NCBI RefSeq assembly: GCF_037392515.1 | Contig: NC_090283.1 | Span: 37,836,249 to 37,900,248 of the forward strand | DNA length: 64,000 bases | Direction: 5' to 3' | Origin: Haliotis asinina | Lineage: Eukaryota > Mollusca > Gastropoda > Lepetellida > Haliotidae | Shown: positions 45,260 to 60,200 of the stretch, one piece after another | Position numbering within the stretch: the stretch's first letter is position 1 | Layout of the letters: each line of letters opens with the position of its first letter | Position numbers and translations under genes: made by a program | Notes under the pieces: model-generated | Databases searched by the model: none | The model's input: only the letters and a program-made list of their open reading frames with translations | Told to the model about the DNA's origin: nothing

Positions 45260-48200
45260 GTGAGTTTACGTTGGGCTGCAAAATATGTTTTCATAGCCGA
45301 AGTATTTTGCTAGGATCAAGAGAGGGAATAGACATTTTGAAATAAATTACAGTTAATGTTAGGGATGATCAAAACAAATGTCATGATGTTTCCAGTGGAA
45401 ATGATACTTTATGTGGTAACTGCTTAGTTGAGAATCTATTAGTGATTCAGTTCATTCAGAGGCACATATCCACGAACCTATAATCGACTGGTGACATTTG
45501 TGTGTTGACAGTTTACATAAATAAACATTTTGTACACACGAACAAAATATTGTGATACAGACATGAGAAATTGGTTTGTCAAACATTGTTAAATGCTCTG
45601 TCTTGACACATGACTACATATTAAATTTAAAATAATTCCAGCATTGTTTGGAAACAAAAATATGTCAGAATATTTGATTGGGAATTAGGAATAATGATTA
45701 GGCTTCTTGTTTTCCCAATTGTAGTACGAGGGTCTGAAGGAATATGGATGACATATGGGCCACCAAACCTGGGCTCTGCTCCAGCTTTCCATGGGTGAGT
45801 GTATAAGGAGCTCTGATGGAAGTCATAGAACAGTTCTTACTAGTGTACTGTATACAAACTAATCTGTGAGTATGCACAATGAACAGTGGAATAGCAGGAT
45901 CTCCAACAACTGCCTCACATATATTGTGAATACAGCGTTTACAGGCGGTGCAGAGATGGTTTGACTTCATGTGGCAATATGCTAAAAGATGTTTATTATT
46001 TGTACTTGTTGTAACCCTGCTTGCCCCATGTCAGTACGAGACTCGTGAAGGTCCCGGGGTAGAATAGGCCTTCAGCAACCCATGCTTGCCATAAAAGGTG
46101 ACTCAGCTTGTCGTAAGAGGCGACTAACGGGATCGGGTGGTCAGACTCGCTGACTTGGTTGACACATGTCATCGGTTCCCAATTGCGCAGATCGATGCTC
46201 ATGTTGTTGATCACTGGATTGTCTGGTCCAGACTCGATTATTTACAGACCGCCGCCATATAGCTGTAATATTGCTGAGTGCGGCGTAAAACTAAACTCAC
46301 TCACTCACTCATGTCAGTACGAGGATAAAACAAGGACTAGTCAGCTATACTGACTGTATACTGTGCCTGACTGGGATATCCATATTAAAATGTGACATAG
46401 TATCATAGTGGGATAGGTCTCCATTAGTCCAGACAAGGAAGCAGCCTGACAGTCATGCATGCATATATCCATGTATACAATCAGCCATGTCACACACCAT
46501 TTGCCAACATCCTGAAATATGTGCCATTTAGACTACAGTCCTTTTGACTTCATTTGAAATAAATGTATTGCTCACTACCTCATAATCTTATAATAGCACT
46601 GAAACAAAATTTTGCACAGTCACATGAGATTCACAGACCAACACTGATGATTTGTCTCATAATTTTGAACACCCAATTATAAAAAGGTGTTTAACAAATG
46701 ATCATTATTCTGTTATCACTTTTAGCTATTTTTCATGAGGGGGACCACATACTGGTAGAACAGCCAGGTAATCAACAAACCTATGTAGTGAAATTTCAAT
46801 TTCAAATGAGCAACTCACATGTCAGGCTGTTCAAATTTCTGGTATAGTTTGTGAGAAAATAGACACATTGATTGTTCTTAATCTCCACACTTACATGCCT
46901 AGCAGTACAGGAGATATAAATTAGATGCAAGATCAGAATGTGTAGAGTTGTTTTATCTCAAGTTTCAATTTCTTTTTCAACATTTGTTAATAATGTTCTT
47001 CACCCATGAATTCAGTGTTAACGAATGGTGTTTCACAGTAACAGGACATTGGGTCCTGTAAGTTTCAGATGTCTGTCTGACCCACTGAAAATTCACAGGA
47101 CCCACAGAATAAAATCAAACACACATTTCAGATTTAACATTTCTCATTATTGGCTTTGAAATTATTAACATTATATGATGACCAACATTATAAACATAAA
47201 TTTAGAAACAGTGAACAAGTGTCACATGCCACAAATAACAACTTCAGACAAATTTATTGTGACATACTCAGTCCGACACTGGGGCCAGCAGGTTGGGGAC
47301 TTCTGTCTGACTTCTGTCAAATATGCCGGATTTGTCAGAGGGTCAGACACTATTCCTAAACACTGTGCGTTTAGTGAAGTTATATGATACCAGTGCATCA
47401 TAACATGGTGAGACAAACATTAATACCTTTTATTTTTTGTCAGGGCCCAGGTATTAAGATTGTTTTGTACCAATGTGCCCAAGGCCCATTATTCCAACAT
47501 AAAGATGAGTGAGTGAGTGAGTTTAGTTTTACGCGCACTCAGCAGTATTCCAGCTATATGGCGGCAGCCTGTAAATAATCGAGTCTGGACCAGACAATCC
47601 AGTGATCAACAACATGAGCATCGATCTGTGCAATTGGGAACCGATGGCATGTGCTAACCAAGTCAGCGAGCCTGACCGCCCGGTCACATTAGTCGCCTCT
47701 TACGACAAGCTGAGTTGACTTTTATGGTAAACATGTTTTGCTGAAGGCCTATTCTACCCCGGGACCTTCACGGGTCACATAAAGATGAAACCCCTTGCTA
47801 CAATATACGAGCAGTTATAGCATTCCAGCAGTGTTTACATCATGCAGGAGGTGGTGTGTTACTGTATATATGTTCCCATCCATATCTACCAATTTCCCCC
47901 TTAGTGCTGAATATCAGCACAGGGTTACTTACTTCATTTAATTCCTTTCAGATACTGTTTTCTTCTTTGTTCACACCTCAGTGGTTGACTGTAATGTACT
48001 GCTATCACAGTCCATTAATAAAGTGTTGTTGTGTTTAGTGAAATAATTAAAGACTTGTGGCAGTGACCAAATGACCAATTAATCAGTCACATATTCTCAC
48101 AGTCAAACACAAATGATTTGGAATTGCTGTTTAGTGTTTGAAACTGAAAGTCTTCATGAAGGAATATATCTTAGAAGTTGTTAGGACCAGAAAACATGTT

Positions 48201-51200
48201 AAATTCTAAGAAAACTTATTTCACAGAATGAAAGTCATGACTGAATATTTCACTTACTAAAAAGTCATGACTGAATATTTCTTGAAGATTATTAAGTTTA
48301 TGTTAATGATTATTAGTCATCACTTTAAAGTTGCAATTTGCAGAAGTTTACATTGGATGTACAGTTTGTAGATGCAAGTTTTGTAGTTTCTAAATACAGC
48401 AAAAAAACAACAGAGAACCATGTAATACTTATCAGCAATAGCATCCTGAATAGGAAAATCTGCAAAAAGACACTAACCAATTTTTTTCAGTGATCATTCA
48501 TGGATAACAAACCAATCATCAATTATGAAATTTCAACCAATTTGCAGCATTGGACATGTTCGCTTTCATAGTGTTGGTGAACTTGAACTGAGGGCTGTCA
48601 ATGGATATACTGTATTTTCAGAGATCAGACCAACACATGTAGAGCTATGACCTTCAGCTTGGATGGCTCCCTGTTTGCTTGGTGTACTTCAGAAAGGTAG
48701 GGCAGTACTTTGCATTACCTAATACAGTATGTTACCATCAGTCCTGAGTTCTTGAAAGTTTCTTAATTACCATCATCAAAATATTAATTGCCATTGTTTT
48801 TTGAGGAATAGACTGTTATCTAGATATGAGATTAGAATGACAGATTGAGATCTGTACTGTTCAGGGTAGGGTACCAAGTCCTCACAATCCACAGTGACCT
48901 GGATCAAGCTTTGGTTGCTTGTAGCTTATATCCTGTGTTTTTAAGCTGTAATGAATATTATCAAGTAAAATATGTATGGTAGTTTCTTTTTAGATATGAC
49001 TTGTATTTATGATAAACCTGTGTATATGTTTAATCTTCATGTATGACAGATGGACAGACAGATAATTTACTCTATTGGAGGTGTGTTGTTGAAATCCTTT
49101 CACGGTTTCGGTACATGGATGCTAGCAAAAGATTTATTTTCAGAGGGCTACACAAAGTTTGTGATCTAGACTGCAAGTTGTCCAACTTCCATATTTGTGG
49201 AAGCCTCATTGACTGAGTGGGTTAGATGGCCGACTTTTTGTATTGGGACACTGGTGCCTAACTGGAATGTCACTCACCCCACAAAAATACTTTCCTGAGA
49301 AAGTGTAATTCGAAGTATGACATATGCTGCAAATATTTGATGTCTTCAGCATCTCCATTGTTGAGACAGCAAGTGACCGGCTTGTGCAGAAGATTGATAT
49401 ATCGAAGGTTGTTGAACTCCAGTTGTCTCCCCTAGGCAACATTGTGGCTGCCTGGAAACACTACTCAGGTTTGTACACTGATGTTTCAATTTGGATTCTT
49501 ACTGTTATGCTGTGTCTGACTTTAAGCTTTTTGCATGTGGGGAGCCCACTTGAGATCAATAGGCGCTAATATGTGGTATGATATCTGTTAGATGTGCACA
49601 CACTGAATGTAGTGAGATGTCTACTGAATGTTGTGCACATACTGAGTGTGGTGAGATGTCTGTTGAATATTGTGCACACACTGAATGTGGTGAGATGTCA
49701 GTTGAATACTGTGCACACACTGAGTGTGGTGAGATGTCTGTTGAATACTGTGCACACACTGAGTGTGGTGAGATGTCTGTTGAATATTGTGCACACACTG
49801 AGTGTGGTGAGATGTCTGTTGAATATTGTGCACACACTGAATGTGGTGAGATGTCAGTTGAATATTGTGCACACACTGAATGTGGTGAGATGTCAGTTGA
49901 ATATTGTGCACACACTGAATGTGGTGAGATGTCTGTTGAATATTGTGCACACACTGAATGTGGTGAGATGTCAGTTGAATATTGTGCACACACTGAATGA
50001 AGTGAGATGTCTGTTGAATATTGTGCACACACTGAATGAAGTGAGATGTCAGTTGAATGTTGTGCACACACTGAATGAAGTGAGATGTCTGTTGAATATT
50101 GTGCACACACTGAATGTGGTGAGATGTCTGTTGAATATTGTGCACACACTGAATGTGGTGAGATGTCTACTGAATATTGTGCACACACTGAATGTGGTGA
50201 GATGTCAGTTGAATATTGTGCACATACTGAATGTGGTGAGATGTCAGTTGAATATTGTGCACACACTGAATGAAGTGAGATGTCTGTTGAATATTGTGCA
50301 CACACTGAATGTGGTGAGATGTCAGTTGAATATTGTGCACACACTGAATGAAGTGAGATGTCAGTTGAATATTGTGCACACACTGAATGAAGTGAGATGT
50401 CTGTTGAATATTGTGCACACACTGAATGAAGTGAGATGTCTGTTGAATATTGTGCACACACTGAATGAAGTGAGATGTCTGTTGAATATTGTGCACACAC
50501 TGAATGTGGTGAGATGTCTGTTGAATGTTGTGCACACACTGAATGAAGTGAGATGTCTGTTGAATATTGTGCACACACTGAATGTAGTGAGATGTCTGTT
50601 GAATATTGTGCACACACTGAATGTGGTGAGATGTCTGTTGAATGTTGTGCACACACTGAATGAAGTGAGATGTCAGTTGAATATTGTGCACACACTGAAT
50701 GAAGTGAGATGTCAGTTGAATATTGTGCACACACTGAATGAAGTGAGATGTCTGTTGAATATTGTGCACACACTGAATGAAGTGAGATGTCTGTTGAATG
50801 TTGTGCACATACTGAATGAAGTGAGATGTCTGTTGAATATTGTGCACACACTGAATGTAGTGAGATGTCTGTTGAATGTTGTGCACACACTGAATGTAGT
50901 GAGATGTCTACTGAATGTTGTGCACATACTGAATGAAGTGAGATATCTGTTGAATATTGTGCACACACTGAATGTGGTGAGATGTCTGTTGAATATTGTG
51001 CACACACTGAATGAAGTGAGATGTCTGTTGAATATTGTGCACACACTGAATGAAGTGAGATGTCAGTTGAATATTGTGCACACACTGAATGAAGTGAGAT
51101 GTCAGTTGAATATTGTGCACACACTGAATGAAGTGAGATATCTGTTGAATATTGTGCACACACTGAATGAAGTGAGATGTCAGTTGAATGTTGTGCACAC

Positions 51201-54200
51201 ACTGAATGTGGTGAGATGTCTGTTGAATATTATGCACTCGCTGAATGTGGTGAGATGTCTGTTGAATATTGTGCACACACTGAATGTGGTGAGATGTCAG
51301 TTGAATATTGTGCACTCGCTGAATGTGGTGAGATGTCTGTTCAGTCTTGTGCACACTAAATGTTGAATATTGTGCACATACTGAGTGTCTGTTGAATATT
51401 TTGCACTCGCTGAATGTCCTGGGATGTGTTTCAGTCGACCCCGAGACGAAGCAGGGTTCACCCAACTTGATACTGTTCAACACCAAGACTGGAGAGTGTG
51501 TGAAGGAATTCAACCAGAAGAAGCAGATCAACTGGCAAGTCACTGCATACAAGTACCATCACCTACAAGTCACTACATACTAGTACCATCACCTACAAGC
51601 CACTACATACTAGTACCATCACCTGCAAGTCACTACATACTAGCACCATCACCTACAAGTCACTACATACTAGTACCATCACCTACAAGCCACTACATAC
51701 TAGTAACATCACCTGCAAGTCACTACATACTAGTACCATCACCTGCAAGTAACTACATACTAGTACCATCAACTACAAGGCACTACATACAAGTACCATC
51801 ACCTGCAAGTCACTACATACTAGTACCATCACCTGCAAGTAACTACATACTAGTACCATCAACTACAAGTCACTACATACAAGTACCATCACCTGCAAGT
51901 CACTACATACTAGTACCATCACCTGCAAGTCACTACATACTAGTACCATCACCTACAAGTCACTACATACTAGTACCATCACCTGCAAGTCACTACATAC
52001 TAGCACCATCACCTACAAGTCACTACATACTAGTACCATCACCTGCAAGTCACTACATACTAGTACCATCACCTGCAAGTCACTACATACTAGTACCATC
52101 ATCTACAAGTCACTACATACAAGTACCATCACCTGCAAGTCACTACATACTAGTACCATCACCTGCAAGTCACTACATACTAGTACCATCACCTACAAGT
52201 CACTACATACTAGTACCATCACCTACAAGTCACTACATACTAGTACCATCACCTGCAAGTCACTACATACTAGTACCATCACCTGCAAGTAACTACATAC
52301 TAGCACCATCACCTACAAGTCACTACATACTAGTACCATCACCTGCAAGTCACTACATACTAGTACCATCACCTGCAAGTCACTACATACAAGTACCATC
52401 ACCTCCAAGCCACTACATACTAGTACCATCACCTGCAAGTAACTACATACTAGTACCATCACCTGCAAGTCACTACATACTAGTACCATCACCTACAAGT
52501 CACTACATACAAGTACCATCACCTACAAGTCACTACATACAAGTACCATCACCTCCAAGTCACTACATACAAGTACCATCACCTGCAAGTCACTACATAC
52601 AAGTACCATCTCCTACAAGTCACTACATACTAGCACCATCACCTCCAAGTCACTACATACAAGGACCATCACCTGCAAGTCACTACATACAAGTACCATC
52701 TCCTACAAGTCACTGCATGCTAATATCATCACCTACAAGTCACTACATACTAGTACCATCACCTACAAGTCACTACATACTAGTACCATCACCTACAAGT
52801 CACTACATACTAGTACCATCACCTACAAGTCACTACATGCTAGTACCATCACCTGCAAGTCACTACATACTAGTACCATCACCTACAAGTCACTACATAC
52901 TAGCACCATCACCTACAAGTCACTACATACTAGGACCATCACCTACAAGTCACTACATACTAGCACCATCACCTGCAAGTCACTACATACTAGTACCATC
53001 ACCTACAAGTCACTACATGCTAGTACCATCACCTACAAGTCACTGCATAGTAGTAATTGTTGCAGAGTGACAGTCACAGGTGTCCCCAGTGTTATGTGTT
53101 GTCCCCATCTTATTGTTGCTGAGTGAGTTATGATTATCACAGGTGACCACAGTGTCATATGATGTTCCCATGTTTTTGTTGCTGAGTGAGTTAAACTTGT
53201 TGCAGGTGTCCCCAATGGAGCCAGGATGAAGGGATATGTTGCCGCAATGTCAACAACGAACTCCACTTCTTTGAAAACAATGATTTTGGTCAGTTTTCAC
53301 CAAGAACATTTTGTTGTTGTTTTTTTTTTTGTAATTATTTCATGTTGCTCAACCTCTTGTACTTATGACCCACATAAAACTGGAATATTGCTGAGTGCCG
53401 CATAAAAATAAACTCAGTGACAGGATAGGTGTTGAATCACGGATCACAAAGACTCTTTAATAATAGGCTTTGAAAACCTTTAACCTGATAAGTTATGATA
53501 GCAGTGTGGTAGGGGTCTTGCACCTGTTGTTACATACGTTAAAATCACTGATTCCACAGATCAGGTCTCCCACTGTCCAATGCTTTGTTACCCAAGTGAT
53601 AAATATTAGTCCCAGCTAATGTCCTCTCTGTCAGACACCCGAGCAGTTTTTGCATGAAAACACTTTTCACTTCATGCTATCAAGGAGATTAGTTATATCA
53701 TGTTTTTCTTGTTATTATCAGATTATTTTGATTTTAGCTTATTGTTCTAGTTATGTCAATTTTAATTTCTTGATCAAATGGTTCATTAGTAAATCTACAC
53801 AGAGAGCAAAGTGTTTTCTGTTGAACCGAGTTATGGCTTTAACAACTTGATAGCTCATCAACGTCAAAAGTCTTTACTTGGATCGTGAATAAGTTTACTG
53901 AGGACTTTTTGATTACCACAAGAAGTAAGTCAGCACTGTTTTGATGAGCTATCTCTTCAGTGTGACAAACGGGAGTGTCTGTCACATGGTTTTATGGCCA
54001 TTGTTGGTGATGTTTATGATGTGGATGGTCAGGTCTTATGTAACACACCTATCTGATAATCTCTGTGTAGGACAATATAGTGTTTACCTCATCCTTAACC
54101 TCAATTGAAGAGGTCTGTCCTTTATGTACCTATTGTTATATATGTACAGCTTTCAGTTTAATCTGGTATATGTTGTGGTATGGTGAGTGTGGCAAGCGTG

Positions 54201-57200
54201 GTTAGTAGTACAATGTGTGGCCAACATATGACTATGGTCACGATAGAGCCAAGGGCCTACAACAACACAGGTTCACCTGGTGACAATTTGACAGTCCTGG
54301 GGACTATCAATGAACTAACAAGTCTACATTTTCCTTGCATTATTTGTATCCCATTCTCATTTTTATGTGTATTGAACACAACATGTTCAGCCAGGTGAAG
54401 TCCAGATTGAAGGGATAGATGACATTACAATTGAATGGTATTGATGAGATTGGGAGTGTAAGTGTATACAGCAGCCTGGAGCTACTGTGGACTGGCAGGC
54501 TGTATGTCTGGATTGCTGGACCGGCCTTGGGGTGGAGTCGGGCTGACACGATGACAGGGCCCTTAATTAGGATCCCACAGCCTCACATCACAGCCCTGTT
54601 AGTCAGGAAGTCCTGTGGAGTTCATTACTCCACCCTTTTGTTCATCCAGCCCCAGGCATTGTCAATGTGGCACATTGTAAACTTAGTGATTGATCTCTTA
54701 AACTAGTGTAGGCGGATTACTTTAGTGACAACATTGTCATGGACCGTTACTGTTTCGTGGTGTTTGATGCATGTTTTATATTATGAACAACCAACATTGT
54801 TTATAGATGTCAGATAAATGTTCACATTCTTTTAAATGTGCTAATTTTGTGAAAATAGCATCTATCTGCCAAAGAGTATCCAAATATCCCCACATATCTT
54901 TTCCTTTACTTCAGCAGAATGGCATTTTTTTCCTGCTGTTGCATTGACCATGGCCATTAATGTATATAGTGCATGGAAGCAGTTGCCCATGACTACAGTA
55001 GCAATATGATTATACTATGCTCAAGATCAGATTATGTGTGTGCGTGCGTGCGTGCTAGGCTATGCTCAAGCTCGGATAATGCATTCTGATGTGAAGCTGT
55101 ATTTTTGTTTCATGGATCACACCACTTTATTTTTACTAAGGTATTACAAAGGTAGTTGTTGGTGCAGTCAACCATACCATATGTTGTTTGGACCTGTATG
55201 ACTGGTGCGATGTATAACTAATGGGAGGACGCTGGTTTGAAGATACTTCCTTATTTTGTACAACCTGAATAGAAGCATTAGTGAACAGTGCAGATATCTG
55301 TTGTACACTATCTATATTTTTGTCATTATTAGTAATAATATAAAACTCTTGTGATATTTTTTGTATGAAAAGCATCACTTCTCTTCCTAGATCTTAATCT
55401 GATAATATTCATTTCATGTGTATTATTATGCACCTAAAGTCTGCTTCTCACTGTATATTAGGTCATATCTTGTTTTCTCAGAATAACTGCATTTGAGGTT
55501 TTTGTTTTGGAGGGACAGGCTTTACTTTTCGCTAGAAAGACCTCTTCCCACGTTTTACTTTTCCTCACTTTATGTGAACATCAACATTTAAATGATACAC
55601 AAGTTTCAAATCATTTGAAACATATCGTTTATGATTAAATTCACAATACAAATGTTTTCCTAAGAGAGATAGGAAGCGCAAATTTCACATCTGTAGGCAG
55701 ACACTCCACCATACGGCCACAAGGCTTATCTACTTATAGTTACTGTCTTTAAATTGATTTTACTCTTCAGTTATTGATATGTAGCTTCATGAAATGATCA
55801 TCTACATTGTAATTACCCACCATTGACGGTATATATGTTAGAGAAAACACTTCTCCTCGGTTTTGGTAGACAATGTAAAACCATCAGGGTCAGGAAATCC
55901 TTCCCCCCCCTTTGGTTTTATGCTGTCTACCAATACCTTGGAGTCCTGTTTTCTCCTATACATGTAAAACGCCATGTTTAACAATATCAGTGCGATATTC
56001 TAAGACATGTATATATGTTGTCGGTGGAAGCGGTATTTTCTGGCTGCTTCAGATGGTCTAAACAAAGTTCTTTATGGCACGGGGTACACTTGCTACTACT
56101 CCGTCATTGACACAGATATCAAGGAGTGGTGCTCAGTTTGGCATGTACATTGTGTCACATCTTTTTCCACAATCAGGTTGCTGTTAAAAATGTACATTCT
56201 AACCTTAGTTTGTTTACTTGTTCCAAAAGGACAGCATCCTTACAGTAATATCCATCCTGGATCATTTGTAGAAAACAACAGTATATGGTGAACAGGGCTC
56301 TAGTAAGAAAGGATCAACGCCAGCATTCATCACAATATCAACATTTATCAACAACTGAGGTTCAGTTGTTTTTCTCTATAATATATTTGAAATACCTATT
56401 AAAATTCATAAATGCATGTGTTTCAATTTAGGGAATACTGTAAGTAGTCAATGAATTTTGAAAGCCTAGTTTAATTTACAAAATTTATGCCAAGTGTAGG
56501 TCAAAAATTGTTATTGGATTAGGAATGTTTCAAAGTTTTTGTTGCAGTTTTTGCAGTCATAAGTAGCAAACATTCCTTTTAGATAAGACATGAATGGCCT
56601 ATAATATTCACTGCACAGAAATGTTACATGCATTAGGAGAGTTTCTTAATATAGCCAAATAAAAATGCTTCTCTGGGCGAGTTGGTACATTAAACATTGT
56701 TTACTGCACTAACAAATGTACCAAAATACCACAAACTCAAATGAAAGTATAAAACAAATAACATCTTGATGTTCTTCGTTTGCCACTATTTTTCTACTGC
56801 AATTTTTGTTTGTTGGTGATGACAGAAACATTTTGTCATATTATGTTTGTAATGTGTGACGACTGTTGTTTGTTGGTGATGACAGAAACTTTAATGCTGC
56901 ATTTTGACATATTACGTTTGTAACATGTGAGGACTGTTGCTTGTTGGTGATGACAGAAACTTTAATGCTGCATTTTGTCATATTACGTTTGTAATGTGTG
57001 ATGACTGTTGTTTGTTGGTGATGACAGAAACTCTAATGCTGCATTTTGACATATTACGTTTTTAATGTGTGACGACTTGCTTGTTGGTGATGACAGAAAC
57101 TTTAATGCTGCATTTTGACATATTACGTTTGTAACGTGTGACAACTGTTGTTTGTTGGTGATGACAGAAACTTGAATTCTGCATTTTGACATATTACGTT

Positions 57201-60200
57201 TGTAACGTGTGACGACTGTTGTTTGTTGGTGATGACAGAAACTTTAATGCTGCATTTTGACATATTACGTTTGTAACGTGTGACGACTGTTGTTTGTTGG
57301 TGATGACAGAAACTCTAATGCTGCATCTTGACATGTTAGGTTTGTAACGTGTGATGACTGTTGTTTGTTCGTGATGACAGAAACTTTAATGCTGCATTTT
57401 GACATATTATGTTTGTAACGTGTTGTTTGTGCCAGTTCTGGCCAATGGAAGTATGTTTTAATTCATTCAGTTGCACTGCTCAGTAAAGATTCAAATAGAT
57501 TGTAAGGCTTGATTAGTACGAGATATTTTGATGACAACATTGACTGCGCCAACTGTTTCACAGTGAATGATAAAAGCCATTAACCATGCAGGGTGTGTGT
57601 TTATGGGGCCATTTATCCATGTGAGCTTGATTCAGTTGTGTAGAATGTTTATATCATGCTCAATATTACTCTTAATATGGGTCTCTCCTCAGAAAACATC
57701 AAGACAAAGCTACATTTACAGAAAGTATCAGAGTTTGAGCTGGCACCGTGCCCTGCCCCTTACATATTGTCTGCCTATGTTCCAGGAGCCAAGGTGAGAA
57801 CAACCATGAAATTCAGCCATCAGTGTTTCATTGAAGTAGTTAGCCTGTAAATGAATCTTACATGACGGCTTTTATCAGTCATGGTGTCATGTTTTCATTC
57901 TCTGAAGAATAAGTGATGGGTTATGCTGACTTCAGTACTTGTGCAAGACTGGTATGTGATAATTATTGTGTTGAAATATACTGAGACAGTGATGGCACAA
58001 GGCAGATGAATGAGTGTCTTTGCATCTTGGCATGAGGACACACCACTGACACAAGGATTGTTGAGTGTTTCACTCTTAATTGTAGGTACATGAAATTGAT
58101 ATTTTATGATCCGTGACATTCTTTACTGCCTATTTCCCTGCAGGGTCAGCCATCATTTGTGCGAGTGTACCAGTACCCAAACTTTGGAGGCCCATCTGCT
58201 GCTCTGGCCAACAAGAGTTTCTTCAAGGCTGAACGTGTCACCATGGTCTGGAACAAACAGGGTAATTTCTCACATCATTGAACTGAATAATACATGGCTT
58301 TTGTCACTGTGTACATTTTAGTTCCACCTGAACCAGTTCTATGAGATTAACCCAGTGCTGACTGTGTATAGTTCTTTTGAATATGACCCATGTAGGTCTG
58401 GATCGCATGCAACCAAAAAATCAAACATAATTAAAACTCAGTTACTACTTATTCATGATATCTAGAATGCATTGCTGATTAAGAAAATTCAAATAAACAA
58501 AATTATAAGCGTATAAATGCAAATCAAAAGTGCAATATTTTGTCCTTTGGGATTACCTCTCTTGAAACCAAGTCTGTCAGAGCCAGTGGGTGTGTGTTCA
58601 AGTATAACAAAGCCTTTTCATTGGCCACTGGTTGATTTGCCAATACCCTTAGCCGGCTCTTGTGTACTGCTTGTAAGACCAATAGGTGTTAATTTCAAGT
58701 TGCATGCTGTCAATAATTTAAGTTGTGCATTGCATGTGGTCAGGCAGGCAGACATTTAGGTGTCAATAAACCAGACATTCAGTTTTGTCTGTGACAGTTT
58801 CTGCTTATCACAATCAACTTGTATTTGTTTCATGTAATGAGTAGATTATTTACTTGTTTGTGTACAAAACTGAGATCAGACTACTGCTCATGACCTCATA
58901 CTCTGATTAGACATACTGTTTCAAGCTCCACGAACCTATTCACTGTGCATGCGTTAACAGCATATCTGTTGAAACCACTTTTTCCCGCAACGCTGGGGAA
59001 AAATTAGTGAATCATTTGAACTCCGATTTCACGAGCTTTTTTTCTTCATCCTTTTTTTTCAACTCTATGGGTTGAATTGGCATTTTTGATGATTTGTTTC
59101 AGTAAGTGCATACTGAGGGATATCAGAATTTGTGAAGATGTGTTTTACGTAGCATGTGACCTTTAACCCACGCTTGTCATAAGAGGCGACTAATGGGATC
59201 AGGTGGTCAGGGTACCATAGGGTGCTCATAAGCATATTTATGCCCATTAAAAAAGTCCTACAAAAGTTGTAACTATATTTTGAATAAAATATTTACAAAA
59301 CCCCCAAAATGGGTTTTTACCTTATGTGACCACCCCTACTGAACTCAGAATGGACCTGTCCACCAAGAACTGGTAACTTTTTGTATGATGTGTTTGCCAT
59401 ATTTCATCATATGTGTTACATGTTTGTATTTTGAGATGACACAACTTTATTGATGATCAACTTCCTTTTTTAGTTTATGCAGTTTTTCAGTATAGGTTCT
59501 TATACCGTATTTATCCTCCACCGCTCATAAGCAGGGGATATAGTATTAGGCTCTGCCTGCTCATCCGTACATCCGTTCAGATAGGAATATCTTAAGAACC
59601 TTTGACTAGCTTCTTTTCATATTTTGTATCTAGGTTTGTCACAGTAAAAGAAAGGTCTCAGTCAGGTTTGGTGGCCTTGACCTTCATCTCAAAGTCACAA
59701 GTGGACTTTACCGTTTTACCTTGTCAGCAAGATATCTCAAGAACCGTTCAGTGGATTTTCTAGGAAAGATGCAAGGCCCAGTTGATTTTGGTGACCTTCA
59801 GTTGATTTTCAAGGTCAGGGCAACACTGAAGACTTCAGCATGTAAGCCACATGTTAAGCTTGTCAGCGAGATATCTAAAACACTGTTCAATGGAGTTTCT
59901 TCATATTCAACAACAAGCTTTATCTAGAGAAGATGCAGGGCCCAGTTGGTGACCTTCAGTTATTTTTCAAGGTCACAACAACACTGCATGTTCAGATTGT
60001 CAGAGAGATGTCGTAAGAACTATTCACTGTATTTTTTTCATATTCAGCACCAAGCTTTATCTAGTGAAGGCGCAGGGCCAAGTGCGATTTTGATTGACCT
60101 TTTGGTGACCCTCATGTAACTTTCAAGGTCACGCCAACATTTTGAAGTGTTCATAATGATATCTTCAGTGAGGTATCTCAAGAACCATTCACTGTATTTT

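Noticed and set aside
49556-51366. 548-codon (-) and 590-codon (+) ORFs that look like repetitive proteins
   Set aside because: They are the 39 bp array read in stop-free frames. The period equals 13 codons, both strands are open, and the region is the intron between EIF2A exons 4 and 5.
51385-53070. 561-codon ORF of SHYILVPSPT-type repeats
   Set aside because: It is the 30 bp array (10 codons) in a frame different from EIF2A. Its start lies in the preceding array and it crosses exon 5 out of frame.
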